NCBI GenBank assembly: GCA_027919835.1
Contig: JANVFP010000043.1
Span: 186,001 to 250,000 of the forward strand
Direction of reading: 5' to 3'
Source: Lentinula raphanica
Lineage: Eukaryota > Basidiomycota > Agaricomycetes > Agaricales > Omphalotaceae
DNA length: 64,000 nucleotides
The notes below the pieces were generated by a model. It was not told the origin of the DNA and searched no databases. It saw only the letters and a list, made by a program, of their open reading frames with translations. The position numbers were made by a program, and so were the translations under genes. Numbering within the stretch: position 1 is the stretch's first letter; each line of letters begins with the position of its first letter. Of the stretch, positions 45,963 through 57,493 are shown piece after piece.

Positions 45963-46558
45963 ATGTCTATTGAACCAGGCAAGTATATCATCCGTTACGA
46001 CGACAACAACGTCTCCGGGTACGACGGTAAGGTCGTCCTCGGTGGCCCTCCGTCCATCGTAAGTTTCCAGCTGCCATTGCATTGACTAGCCAACGACAGT
46101 TCTATCATGCATAGTGGGTGTTTGACCGCCCCGGAGACTCAGACGATGGAAGAGAATATATCATCACTAACCAGGACGGTGACTCGATCGCAAACATCGA
46201 TGGCAAATTAGAATCCAGCTCCGACACTACCAAATGGATCGTTGAACGAGCTGAAGTCCAGGGGGATAACTCCTACATGTACGTGTTTTTGCGATGTCAG
46301 GCAAATGCTAGTATCATCATGGCTAAAGCTTGAAGGCTCGATCCACAGCATCAGGTCCTCTGTATACGGTAGTCCTTTGGGCTGGGTTGCTCCAGAGAAC
46401 CCCGATGAACAAGTGAGTCTAGCTATTGGTACGCATACAAAGCACTGCATGACTCAATCTCATCTTTGAAGATCTTGTGCAGGGTTTTGATTATGTTTCC
46501 ATCCTACCCTCCTCGATACCCTCCCAACGAGGTTTTCGAGATTGTGAAGGATGATTGA
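45963..46558 (+). CDS. I66-type protease inhibitor, copy 4 (divergent)
   Basis: Starts MSIEPGKYIIRYDDNNVSGY, diverged from MSLETG. Exon 2 begins WVFDRPGDSDDGREYIITNQ and includes TKWIVERAEVQGDNSY. Exon 3, after an ACAG acceptor, contains GSPLGWVAPENPDEQ. The last exon, after a GAAG acceptor, reads ILCRVLIMFPSYPPRYPPNE and FEIVKDD, stop at 46556-46558. Intron positions equal those of the other three copies, and the final PPRYPPNEVFEI signature is well preserved. It is probably the oldest branch in the cluster. Likely a cytosolic protease inhibitor; a lectin-like beta-trefoil cannot be excluded. Confidence 0.7.
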
Positions 46559-47181
46559 AGCTCAAGCTTCTCTGCAGCTTCCTGGGACCCAAATGTGTGC
46601 TATTCCATTGGAATTGGTGTAATTGCTGATCAGTATATCAACACATATTCTTGAATCTGACTCACTGCTGCCCCGCCGCGGCATTCGAAGGACCGTCATT
46701 GAGGAGCAATCGTGAAGCAGGCTCTACAGCTGAGAATGAACATTGAAAACACAAAAGCAATTCTGGTTGATCACACAGTATGTAATTCATTCTGGCGAGT
46801 GAACCGGAAAATCAACAGTAGTTGAGAATGTTGAGTTGGGGTAAGCCGATGGCGGCGCTATGGCCAAATAGTCTGAAAATAACATTCAGATTGAGAAAGT
46901 TGATGAACGTTCAAGCTTAACCATGCATTGACTTTCTCAGGTAGATCCCATAGTATCCATCACATTCACGGTGTTTAGTGCGACAATTGGCATGCTGCTA
47001 CTAAGACTGCGAATCGTATGTAGGAAAGCAAGGGCAAGCCTACTACCTAGAAGGTGCATATAGCCTATGCAGTAGACTAGCATACCCTCTTCCGTTCACT
47101 TGAATTTGTTCCTGGGGCTAGACCTTTTCTTGGTACAGTCGTACAGTGAGTGTTCAACAAATGTGCACGATCTTGGTTGGT
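46559..47181. other. Intergenic, nothing recognised
   Basis: 3' flanks of two converging genes. No motif or repeat was identified. Confidence 0.4.
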
Positions 47182-50100
47182 CTATGGACGGAAACCTCGC
47201 TCTCCTTTGTGCAAAAAGTCATAACACGTTTTCCCCGGCTCGATACCCAGTATGCCCTGGACTCCTACTAAATCCATCTCACACAACTCCCTCACATTCT
47301 CTATCTTGCTCATCACATGCTTGACGTTCTTCGCCGTTATCCCAGGGAAGCTCCGCAACAGTTCTTCGGCAGCAGCATTCACCCCTGCTCCAGCCTCAGG
47401 GTCTTCTTCTGCACCTGTTGCAACAGCCTTGACTGGATCTGGCTCCGCGCGATCCTTCTTCAGGTCGTTGAAGATGTCAGTGGTGGCGTAGGGCGAGGAT
47501 GACCAGATGATACGAAGGCGAGGAAAGCTGAGAGTGAGTAAGGCAATTTTAGATTGTATAGTAGGGGAAGTGTAGTTGTGTTCGGCCGGATTTCCTGTCG
47601 TTTTCTTCTTAGGTGGATAGCGGTTGGTTGTCTTTGCGTATGACTTGAGGTCGGATATGATCTATCACGTGAAACGTATTGATGTAACTCGGTATGCAGC
47701 GACAGATAGAACCAACCTCAAAAGAGAAAGCCTTGTCCTCGTCGAACTCGATCAAGAGAACGGGTGTCTTGTAGTGTACCGACATCAACTCGCACTGCGT
47801 GTATCTATTGTCAACATGATGAGCGAGGCTTCTTCCGCCAAAGCTCCTCCTATAACTCACAATCGACCGCTGCTGAAGCTGGAAACTAGGTCCGATAAAC
47901 TCTTTCTTTCCACGCATATCTCAGGCGTCAGAATATAATCTCCAACCGTGAGCGTCGCTGGTATTACCAAGAGATGTGAGGCATGAAGCAGAGACGGTAA
48001 CGTCGACCGGAATTCTCGCATATCAACGATGACCTTTACTCGATGTCAGCTAGGCTGAGCCTTTTACGAACACGAAGACGCACCTGGGACGGCGCGACAT
48101 TGAGCTCTCGCCTTCCTCCGGCTATTCGAGAGCTGATCGTTTTGATGATTGCATCGCTTTCAGCTTGACGCGGGTCTTCAAGGATGGGTAACAACATCGA
48201 CTGTATAAGGTGTGCTCAATGAACAGACGATAGGATGTGTAACAATGGACGTACGCCTCGCTCTTTGATTAATCGTTCAAAGCTATCCTTTTCTCGGCGA
48301 ATCCCAGCGAGGTACTTATGCTCTTCGCATGAATTTGCATATACCATATGGTAAACCCTGACCGGTAGTCCTGGATTAGAGCATTTGTATACCTGAACAC
48401 ACCCTGTAGTGTTAACATCTTTCTCATTGCTAAGACGAAAATAGACGTACCTCAACTCGTCTAACAAACTCCATACAGGGCTCGGTCATAACAATGAATC
48501 TCGGTTTGATTTCGTCGAGCATTCGATCATCAGTATCATCCGAATATGCTCTAACAATGACTGTCTCTGCTGGAGTGAGTAATCCATAATGTGCATCGAA
48601 TTCGGTGGCAAACTCCATAGTAGACATATCGGTGACGAGGTTGAGCTCCAGATCTTCATCATTCAGAGCTAGGAGCTCTTCGTTATTGAGGTTTATGCTG
48701 ATAGGAAGCCAAAATTATGACATCAATCATAGGGACTCAAGCATCAACACTTACAAGTCATCCGGTGTGATTTGACCGAGATCTTGTTCTGAACCTGGCG
48801 CAGGTGTATCTCGTGGTGCAGTAGTTCCTCGAGCGCCGTTAGTTGGAGCCCCTCCACGGACTCTCCTCCTAGATGCTTTTTGAGCGGCTCTCTCCCGATC
48901 CTTCTTCTTCATTGCCTCGCTCAAACCGTCTTCTCCTCTGTCGGTCGAACTCTCACCGCGCCACATCGTCTCTTGCAGATCACTACTTCCGTCTTTTCGT
49001 CCGCTGCTGCTGGAGTTTTGCATTGCTTCTTTCATCATCTTTCGTCTCTTTTCCCACCAAAGCCAGCTCCGGAGTTTCTTAAGCATCATTCGTCTACCCC
49101 ATTCTCCCTTCGGTCGCTTATCATCCCTGGAAGCTAGGAAGTCGTTCAGAAGGGAGCAAGTTGCAGTCGAGGAGCACATCACGAGAGTTATGTTCGTTCC
49201 AGGAGGTTCTTCGACAGGACGAGAAGAGACGGTACGCTCCATTTGGAGAATTTCGCCTTCGATTTCTTCCAGGATCTCCGATAATAAACTCCATTTGGGT
49301 AACTCCTCCAGGACAGGATGGATATCGTTCGGTAGCCACCCTGGACGCTTTCCGTTCGCTTTCGTTTTTCCCTTGTTTGAAGAAGAGCGAGCTTCTGAGG
49401 ATCGACCCTCGAGCTCATAGACAACGTCCCACCCTTCGTCGTCATCATTCAAGTCGATTACTTCGACTTCATTTGACTGCTCCTGAGGCGGAACATCAAC
49501 AAAGCAGCGCCGTTTGGCGGCTTGGAAAACAATGTTTGCGGCGTCTGTTAACATCCACTGACTTTTACCTGAACCAGAGCCTGGTTCAGCAGTGTTAGAG
49601 GTAGCGGCTTCGACGAGAACTTGGCAGAAAGAATGAAACTGGAGAGGATCATAGACCAGAAGATAGCTGACAAGCCTACGGAGGACACCGAGGTCTCGGA
49701 CAAGAGCTTTCGTACTAGGGCCGACTTTATGCCAGATGGGATCGAGTTGTTTGCGTACAATGTGGTCAAAGGAGGAAAAGTAAGCCGCTGGAAGGTTAAG
49801 ACTTTCTAGGTCCAGCTTCAAGCACTTCAATGAGAGAATGAAAGGAGGAGAATGACACGTACCTCCACCTTGGATCGTCGCAGCTCAGCCAGGGTAATAG
49901 TCATGCATTGAACGATAGCACCATGGATGTCGTTCATGTTGTCGGTCAAATTCTGCGCTAGCTCAACAACATCTGCGCGTTTTCGTTCCAAAGTGTCTTT
50001 CACTTCTTGATGAAACCTTGACTAATTCATTGGCTAAAGGCGAACGGGAGGCACTGGGAACGATTAGCACGAACCTTGGATAAATCCAGACGCGTCGCAA

Positions 50101-50748
50101 CTGCAATTCCTTCATGATGTTCTTCAGAGGAGACAAGCCACTGGTAATATGTTCCGGCTGATCGGTGAAAGCTTTGAGAAATCCCTTCGAGTTCTTCTCT
50201 CTGTATAGACGCGTGATGAAGGATACCAGGTGTAACGGAGACACTCTAATGCAAAGACTGAGCGCGAATGACGAATGAAAGGAGCGGATTCACTGAGCAC
50301 CTCTCAGCGTGCATGACCAGGATGCCCGTAATCTTTTCAACTGGGATTGTGTTCTGAAGTAGGTCGACCACTAGAATTCGCAATGTCACGGCTATCAGTC
50401 CTCCTCCTTTGTACAAGTCCTGTCTTGTGAAAGTTCATCAACGAAACTAGCTGGAGTTTCAAGACCATGACTCGCTTACCTATCGCGACTTGTCCCGGTC
50501 TCATAGCCAACGACTCTCAATCCAGGTTTCCGACAGCCCATGATTCCTAGCTCCTCTCCAATCTCCGTCTCTTCTTCTTGCGTGGCATTGACAAGCAAAA
50601 CAAGATTGTGCGGAGAATCGTAAATCTTTAGTAGTGTGCATAGTATTCTTCTCAGTCCAAGGCCGCGTGCGAGAACGAGTAGATCAGAGGTATCAGGATC
50701 ATAGATTTCATTCAAGATTGAAGTATGAAAAGGCAAAAGTGTGGACAT
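47182..50748 (-). CDS. XPF: DNA repair endonuclease XPF/ERCC4 (Rad1) catalytic subunit
   Basis: The start is ATG 50748: [17 protein letters not shown], then [19 protein letters not shown] and CRKPGLRVV. Further exons give [42 protein letters not shown], a long exon (about 49820-48755) with [14 protein letters not shown] and [10 protein letters not shown], and then the nuclease domain: [37 protein letters not shown] (the GDx(n)ERKx3D metal-binding active site), [14 protein letters not shown] and [13 protein letters not shown]. The last exon has the double HhH region, [17 protein letters not shown], and [12 protein letters not shown] pairs with ERCC1/Rad10 and cuts 5' of lesions in nucleotide excision and crosslink repair in the nucleus. 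The gene looks complete (about 1,000 codons). It diverges from an F-box-like gene 131 bp away. Confidence 0.92.
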
Positions 50749-50878
50749 GGCATGAAAGCAGGAATTTTGCACAGCCACCAAACCTTTTATCTCCTATCAA
50801 TGTCATTGTCACCGCGCTCCCATAACTTTAAATAAACCACTCTCAACTTTCTATTTCTACAATCATCGTTCAGATTCT
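50749..50878. promoter_or_regulatory. Divergent promoter between XPF and the F-box-like gene
   Basis: Only 130 bp separate the two start codons. CACAGCCACC at 50770-50779 recurs upstream of every F-box-like copy in the array (55923, 57989, 60016, 61966 with one change, 63769). A TTTAAATAAA stretch near 50827 may be a TATA-like element. Shared control of both genes is inferred. Confidence 0.55.
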
Positions 50879-51245
50879 ATGGACCCTATGCGACTGTATC
50901 CGTCGTTGCCCGACGAGATCCTTCACCATATCATCGAATATGTTGCATATACTCCCGAAATGTCTGGGGCAATAGACCTTGGCTCACGTTCCATTGGCAA
51001 TGGCAAATCATTGTTCAAGCATGCCTCACCCGAACTCGTCGAGTCTCCACGTTTTTTTCCCGCAAACATCGAGATCAGGCATGACAAGGATGCAGAAAAG
51101 CTGGAGAAGGATCTTGCGCTTTGTGCAAAGTTCACAAAGTATGTTCCATGCTCAATGTTGGCCTGTACATTCTTTGACGAATTCTTGCAGAAATTTGGCC
51201 ATAGGAGCCTTCGATGCTCCGCTATTATTTGCTCCCCCCCATCCC
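50879..51245 (+). pseudogene. F-box-like/leucine-rich protein, copy 2, truncated
   Basis: Begins MDPMRLYPSLPDEILHHIIE, the family N-terminus. A net loss of about 33 bases removes most of LALSVVNWRLRRVCLPF. The normal intron 1 and the first bases of exon 2 (near 51190-51225) are present, then similarity stops. The early part (HHIIEYVAYTPEMSGAIDLG) is nearly identical to copy 4 at 58108-58200, while the later part resembles copy 3, indicating gene conversion. Without the leucine-rich exon it cannot encode a normal protein. Confidence 0.75.
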
Positions 51246-52590
51246 CACCTCTTACGAGACCTGGTCAATTCTATTCTGATCCACTTTGTTTCAGGTGTTG
51301 AAGAATTGTTGGCAGTGTTGTGTGATGGATAAGGACGAGGTGGTAATTGAACACGAACGGCTTACAACTCCTTGGCGTCCACAAGGGTATCAAAGACTGG
51401 AAGTTCCAGGACAAATGCACGCCGCCACACTGGACTGGCCCACAGGTCGCCACCGAGTTCAACGCCAACGTGAACATTAAATCGCTTATACATACCCGAA
51501 TAATCCACACGAATAAGTCACTAAGTGTCCTGATAGCCTCTCAAAACTCAAACTATCTCCAAAGATACGTACCCTCATCTTTGAAGCTTGATCTATACAG
51601 CTTGATGTATTGATGATGGTCTTCAAGATAGCGTAACTAGAGCTATATATCATGGCGGAAAATTTCGTCTATATCGCGCTGTGTAATTGATGCTCGGGAC
51701 TGGTATAGCATCTCCCTCGGCGCTTGACTCATCTAAATCTAGTAGTGGACGGCAGACATTGATGTCGAGCCCGGTTGAGGTAGTCATTCGTTTTCGCTCA
51801 GAAGTTTTTCAGAGAGACGCGCGCACCAACACGGAGCTCGGATTCACTGGTAGCAGCTGTGTTATAGATGAGCTGAGCACCTTCTCGGACACTCTGAGAA
51901 AGGAATAGTAAGTCCTTTAGTTTTGGAATATGATATCTTTTGCCTCCCCTTCCTCTCCATCTTGCGAGGCCCGAGCGATTCTATTCTGATCTGTCCTGAT
52001 TCCCAAAATCCCTCTCTGTTTCAGGGATTCGGGAATCTTTGGCAGTGTTGTGTGATGGATAAGGACGAGGTGGTAAAGGGTGGTAATTGAATCTACGACT
52101 CATAACACCTTGGCGTCCATGAGGAAATCAAAAATTGGAAAGTTCCGAAACAAATGCACGCCGCCACAGGCCGCCACCGAATCCGGTACCTGTGGGTACT
52201 CGACTGTCCTTGAGGGATATTGTCATATCAATGAAGTTCCACCCTGGTTTTACAGAATCGTCAATGGTCATTTTACCAGTTTTTCCGGGTACTCTGGGAT
52301 ACATATAATGGACCGTTACAATCTTGATTTGACCAAACCCAGCGAAGAGCGAACACTTGCTTGTGCGTAGTCCATGCCTGTTGATCCCACTTTTCCTCTA
52401 GTATCTGACTATCCTTCCTCACTTCTGAGTAGACCATTCAAAGAGATCACTGCTGCCACCGCCTCGATCCTGTCACCCGAATTCAAGTTCAGCATCGAGT
52501 TGAAGTTATCCCCTGGTATGTAACAATTTCAAGCGACCCTCGGAAGCTGGTATTGATCATCATGCTATTATCTAGTCTTATATCGTTGGT
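51246..52590. other. Region with two related ~220-bp fragments of an unknown sequence
   Basis: 51228-51450 and 51955-52175 share GAT(C/T)C..TTTGTTTCAGG, TTGTGTGATGGATAAGGACG, CTTGGCGTCCA and ACAAATGCACGCCGCCACA, with indels between them. The second continues into a frame reading YCHINEVPPWFYRIVNGHF. They look like fragments of one duplicated gene or element that is not otherwise present. No family was recognised. Confidence 0.4.
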
Positions 52591-52620
52591 TTGTTCGTCT
52601 GCGTTGCACCAGATTGCACT

Positions 52621-53391
52621 ATGCGTTACTTTTCCACATCTGTCATCACAAGCCCATGCCTATTCAGCTTGATGGGTGTGTTTCTGCAGACAATTGGGAA
52701 CGGAACTGCAGTAGGAGCTATGGAGCACCACGTCCAACCTCAGGCTATTGAGAGACCGCAGCAATCGGGCCTCCCGCGTTTGTCATCTTGTTTCTTGTTC
52801 GTTCCTGCTCTTAATGAACTTTCATACCATCTAGTAGGGCAGTTTATCGAATTGTACATCACAGACTTGGACCTTCATACTCAAGCCCTGACCCCTCAAT
52901 CTGCTGTTTTTCTGGGGAACAACCCAGATGACTACGCAAGGTCTGGACTTATTTTCAGAAGACGAGACCCTCACAATCATTTGCCAATGCGGAGACAAGT
53001 CATCCAGAATTACGAAATAGAATCGAACAATCCCCATGCTGATGATCCTCATATAAATGACCCTCAGCCCACCAGCTTCCGTCAGGTCGGTTTGTTGCGG
53101 CAGTTGACCTCTTCTGAGGATGCGAACACACTGCTGCACAACATAGAAAGAAAACAACTCCCCACAAACACGCTTTACTGTGCTGCAGTTTTGACCGAGA
53201 TTATATACGGCTACTATCTCCTCTCGCTTTCAGATGACTGGCTGCCTATGTTTCACCAACAGGTCATCCTCCCTAACATGAATATACTCTCTGTCCACCT
53301 CGCCACTATCCCGAGACGCGTGTTACCTCCACCGTACCCACTCCTCGGTCTACCTTCACCTTATAGTAATACGGAACACCCTGACGCATAA
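52621..53391 (+). CDS. Hypothetical protein, ~256 aa, possible N-terminal hydrophobic segment
   Basis: A single open frame from ATG 52621 (MRYFSTSVITSPCLFSLMGV) to TAA 53391. The first 30 residues are moderately hydrophobic and could be a weak signal or anchor. Downstream are FIELYITDLDLHTQALTPQS, a His- and Asn-rich stretch (YEIESNNPHADDPHINDPQP), and a helical region (CAAVLTEIIYGYYLLSLSDD) before a Pro-rich end. No domain was recognised and no introns are evident. Length and composition favour a real gene, but there is no homologue in the window to confirm it. Confidence 0.5.
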   Translation: MRYFSTSVITSPCLFSLMGVFLQTIGNGTAVGAMEHHVQPQAIERPQQSGLPRLSSCFLFVPALNELSYHLVGQFIELYITDLDLHTQALTPQSAVFLGNNPDDYARSGLIFRRRDPHNHLPMRRQVIQNYEIESNNPHADDPHINDPQPTSFRQVGLLRQLTSSEDANTLLHNIERKQLPTNTLYCAAVLTEIIYGYYLLSLSDDWLPMFHQQVILPNMNILSVHLATIPRRVLPPPYPLLGLPSPYSNTEHPDA

Positions 53392-53959
53392 GTGTCTTAA
53401 CAGTGAATGGTCTTGTTTGGTCAGTCCTCTGTCGTTGATTCGTTCCCGCTGCTAACCGGTAACTTTTCAGCTCGCTCTGTACTAGGCAATCCCAATCATT
53501 CCTTGCGTCTTTCCTTCTCCTTGCAATTCGAATCACGGCTTTAGCTTGATTGTTCGTTTATCTATTTGTATGCTTGTCTATACTACATATTAAGACACAT
53601 GCAGCCTAGGCTTATTCATTTATTTAATTGCTTTACAAAGTGTGGACCAACGTTGAGATATTCACAGTTTGAGGATTGATCAGGATCATAGCATGAATAT
53701 CAGGCTATCATACGCGTTAGCAGTACGCCATACGGGCGACTCGAGCATCAGGGTTTGTTCTTTTACCATGTATCTCATGATGTCTTTTTTGTTCAACTCA
53801 TCCTTAGCGAATTTCAAACATCCTATTCTTCGACATATGCACCAGCGCAATCACCAGACACACCGTCACATACTTTCACTCGTCGCTCAAACATTCAGTC
53901 CCCACCATTTGCACCTCCCATTGTGGCACTTTACATTGACCTAGACGACTAGAGGCGGT
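53392..53959. other. Intergenic, nothing recognised
   Basis: 3' flank of the hypothetical gene. Short open frames without motifs. Confidence 0.4.
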
Positions 53960-54480
53960 GGGCTCAACGAGGGAAGGGAGGAAGCGTCGCGAAGGAATCC
54001 GTACTCGTGTTACAATCGAAATGGCTTGGCCAAGAGACTCTGTCATCATCAAGGAGCCATAGTTTTTCCAGGGTTCAATGAGTCGACGAAAGCACGGACA
54101 GAAAGGAATAGGAAACGGGAACACCCCAGAATAGATGGATTTAGATTTCCCTCAGTCTGGCAGAAATGTTTCATCGATAGAGGCGAATGCGTCGAGGTTA
54201 TGGATATCTAGGCATCCTAACCTCATGCCTTGGCCCACGTATGTTGAGAAAACAGGGGAGAATACCTTGACTGAGCCTTTGCGATCGAATATATCACTTT
54301 TGACAACTCATCATCGCAAGTCGTGAATCAGAACCGATGTGACAGTGGGGTGCGCATTGCGCAAGGATAGCCCTGAGGCCTGAGCAGGACAGTACTATCA
54401 CGACAAGTCTGCAGCTCGACAATGGAGCAGTTTCTCGAGCTGAGGCAAGATTTGGCATAAGAGCCGATCCCCCACTTCAG
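53960..54480 (-). pseudogene. Inverted, decayed F-box-like exon-2 fragment
   Basis: On the minus strand from 54480 the sequence reads TEVGDRLLCQILPQLEKLL, matching the start of the leucine-rich exon (copy 1 has TEVGQQVLCQILPQLERL). Further on are blocks equivalent to HPTVTSVL, QGMRL.CL near 54215 and the LS..STHPTL..LWLL block near 54050-54090, with stops and frameshifts. It is fused at 54480/54481 to the truncated XPF copy and lies opposite in orientation to the other F-box copies. Confidence 0.7.
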
Positions 54481-55901
54481 TGGGCACCCAGGGCGCTTTC
54501 CGTTCAATCGCTTTCGTTTTTCCCTTGTTTGAAGAAGAGCGAGCTTCCAAGGATCGACCCTCGAGCTCATAGACAACGTCCCACCCTTCGTCATCATCAT
54601 CCAAGTCGATTACATACTTCGACTTCATTTGACTGCTCCTGAGGCGGAACATCGACAAAGCAGCGCCGTTTGGCGGCTTGGAAAACAATGTTTGCGGCGT
54701 CTGTTAACATCCACTGACTTTTACCTGAACCAGAGCCTGGTTCAGCAGTGTTAGAGGTAGCGGCTTCGACGAGAACTTGGCAGAAAGAATGAAACTGGAG
54801 AGGATCATAGACCAGAAGATAGCTGACAAGCCTACGGAGGACACCGAGGTCTCGGACAAGAGCTTTCGTACTAGGGCCGACTTTATGCCAGATGGGATCG
54901 AGTTGTTTGCGTACAATGTGGTCAAAGGAGGAAAAGTAAGCCGCTGGAAGGTTAAGATTTTCTAGGTCCAGCTTGAGGCATGTCAACACGAGGTTAAGAG
55001 GGTTAAAATCACACGTACCTCCACCGTAGATCGTCGCAGCTCCGCCAGGATGATAGTCATGCATTGAACGATAGCACCATGGATGTCGTTCATGTTGTCA
55101 GTCAAATTCTACGCTAGCTCAACAACATCTGCGCGTTTTCGTTCCAAAGTATCTTTCGCTTGATGAAACCTTGACTGATTCATTGGCTAAAGGCGAATAG
55201 GAAGCACTGGGAACGATTGGCACGAACCTTGGATAAATCCAGACGCGTCGCAATTGCAATTCCTTCATGATGTTCTTCTGAGGAGATAAGCCACTGGTAA
55301 TATGTTCCGGCTGATCGGTGAAAGCTTTGAGAAATCCCTTCGAGTTCTTCTCTCTGTATAGACGCGTGATGAAGGATACCAGGTGTAACGGAGACACTCT
55401 AATGCAAAGACTGAGCGCGAAAGACGAATGAAAGGAGCAGATTCACTGAGCACCTCTCAGCGTGCATGACCAGAATGCCCGTAATCTTTTCAACTGGGAT
55501 TGTGTTCTGAAGTAGGTCGACCACTAGAATTCGCAATGTCACGGCTATCAGTCCTCCTCCTTTGTACAAGTCCTGTCTTGTGAAAGTTCATCAACGAAAC
55601 TAGCTGGAGTTACAAGACCATGGCTCGCTCACCTATCGCGACTTGTCCCAGTCTCATAGCCAACGACTCTCAATCCAGGTTTCCGACAACCCATGATTCC
55701 TAGCTCCTCTCCAATCTCCGTCTCTTCTTCTTGCGTGGCATTGACAAGCAAAACAAGATTGTGCGGAGAATCGTAAATTTTGAGTAGTGTGCATAGTATT
55801 CTTCTCAGTCCAAGGCCGCGTGCGAGAACGAGTAGATCAGAGGTATCAGGATCATAAATCTCATTCAAGATTGAAGTATGAAAAGGCAAAAGTGTGGACA
55901 T
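54481..55901 (-). pseudogene. Duplicated 5' part of the XPF gene, broken
   Basis: Nearly identical to about 49350-50748 of the intact XPF gene, including introns. It starts with [17 protein letters not shown] (ATG 55901) and runs to [19 protein letters not shown], after which it is cut and joined to an F-box fragment. A CAG-to-TAG change gives a stop at 55111-55109 in the segment equivalent to [10 protein letters not shown], and a 3-base deletion lies near FHQEVKD. The nuclease and HhH domains are absent. It arose by a segmental duplication that also included the divergent promoter and neighbouring F-box gene. Confidence 0.88.
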
Positions 55902-56002
55902 GGCATGAAAGCAGTAATTTTGCACAGCCACCGAACCTTTTATCTCCTATCAACGCGTGCCACTCTCGAGCCACTCTCAACTTTCAACCATCATCATCTT
56001 CC

Positions 56003-57493
56003 ATGGATCCTTTGCGGCGGTCTCCGCCGTTGCCCAACGAGATACTTCACTATATTACTGAGTACATTGCATATATTACTCCCAACCCATACGGGTCAAT
56101 AGACCTCGGCTCGCGTCCCATCAACAAATCATTGTTCAAGCATGCCTCACCTGAACTCCTCGCGCTCTCTGTCGTCAATTGGCGGCTTCGTCGAGTCTCT
56201 CTACCTTTTCTTCTCGCACACATCAAGATCAGACATGACAAGGATGCAAAAAAGCTGGAGAAAGATCTTGCGCTTTGTGCACAGTTCACAAAGTACGTTC
56301 CATGCACAATGTTGTCCTGTACATTCTTTGACGAATTCTTGCAGAACTTTGGTCATAGGAGCCTTCGGTGCTCTCACTGAAGATGGGGAAAAGATCGTAT
56401 CTCGAATAGTGCCTCAACTTGAGCAGCTCCTTGAGGTCGAGCTGCCAGATTGTTGGGATAGGTCCGATCTGCTCAGAATAATCCTTGCGCTCCCCACTGT
56501 CACTTCAGTCCTGGTTGATGAAGTACCTAACGTGTCCATGCGCACTCATGATCTCTCGAAAATGATACTTGACTACTCCAACTCAACCTCTGCCTTCTCT
56601 CCTCAGTTCGCAACATACTTTGATCAGGGCATGAGATTGAAGTGCCTCCACCTTGATACTGACTCTGTTGGCAGTCGGCTCGAATCTCAGAACTTTCCCG
56701 GACTCGAAGAAATCAATGTATCCATGTACAAGAGAGTCATCTCATTCTCCTGGCTGTCTCCGCTTTCGTCGACTCATCCAACGCTGACTGGGCTCTGGCT
56801 CCTCAACATTGACCAAGAATCCTTGGCTCATAACGCGGTTCCTTTCTTATCTTCTCTAGTCGAGGAATCTCAACGACAAAATCTCCAAAATGTCTTCAGA
56901 ATCTCAGGAGTCAGTCTTCGTCGAGTTCAGCCTATTGACCAATCTTTTCATGATTGGCGCGTCATGGGACTCGCTTTGAAAACCACCTCCGCCCATAAAA
57001 TTCTGATCGAGATACTCGTACTTGTTGCGTCTGTATTGCCCAAACTCGAATTTCTTACTCTCGGACTCAGACTCCAGAAGGCAACTTATGATATCGTGCG
57101 TCATCTCATTCTCGGTTTTCTCAATGTCACTCATGTTGAATTTCTTGGACTTAGGATGAGCTTGCTTCCGCGATTGCACCCTTCTCGTCTCTCAGATTCA
57201 TAGAGCTTGAATCTGTCTATGGACTGCTCGATTTTGGACCCGGAAACGAGCGCACGCTAAGAGATAGTTGGACAAATCTTCCTGTTCAATCGAGAGCTCG
57301 CGCAGAAAGCGGGCTATTGCTATTGACCTCTTATCTCGTGAAGAAAGCCAGAAGTCTGGATTCGGTTTACATCGACGATGTAGGTTATGAACCTGACAAT
57401 TCTAGTATCCGCAGCCAAAGCTGGCGTCTCCGAGGATGGCTTCACGTCCTCAATAGCAATCGGGACGTCGGTGGAACACTTGAAGACTTCTAG
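56003..57493 (+). CDS. F-box-like/leucine-rich protein, copy 3, ~459 aa
   Basis: Exons 56003-56292, 56345-57095 and 57155-57493 join in one frame of 460 codons. Residues 1-40 hold an F-box-like motif (PPLPNEILHYITEYIAYI), followed by SPELLALSVVNWRLRRVSLP. Exon 2 has irregular leucine-rich units: VPQLEQLLEVELPDCWDRSD, LPTVTSVLVDEVPNVSM, FPGLEEINVSMY, THPTLTGLWLLNID, LPKLEFLTLGL. Exon 3 begins DELASAIAPFSSLRFIELES and ends RGWLHVLNSNRDVGGTLEDF. Such proteins typically link Skp1-cullin ubiquitin ligases to targets through the leucine-rich part; here this is inferred from architecture. It stands head to head with the broken XPF copy, whose promoter it shares. Confidence 0.72.

Noticed and set aside
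29738..46558. Calling the four beta-trefoil-like genes ricin-type lectins
   Set aside because: No QxW repeats are visible; the MSLETG start, KW...PQHG and PPxYPxNE signatures fit I66 inhibitors better.
50749..50781. Extending the XPF N-terminus upstream to a TTG codon
   Set aside because: The upstream extension lacks an [15 protein letters not shown] at 50748 matches the usual XPF start, and the upstream bases hold the conserved promoter motif.
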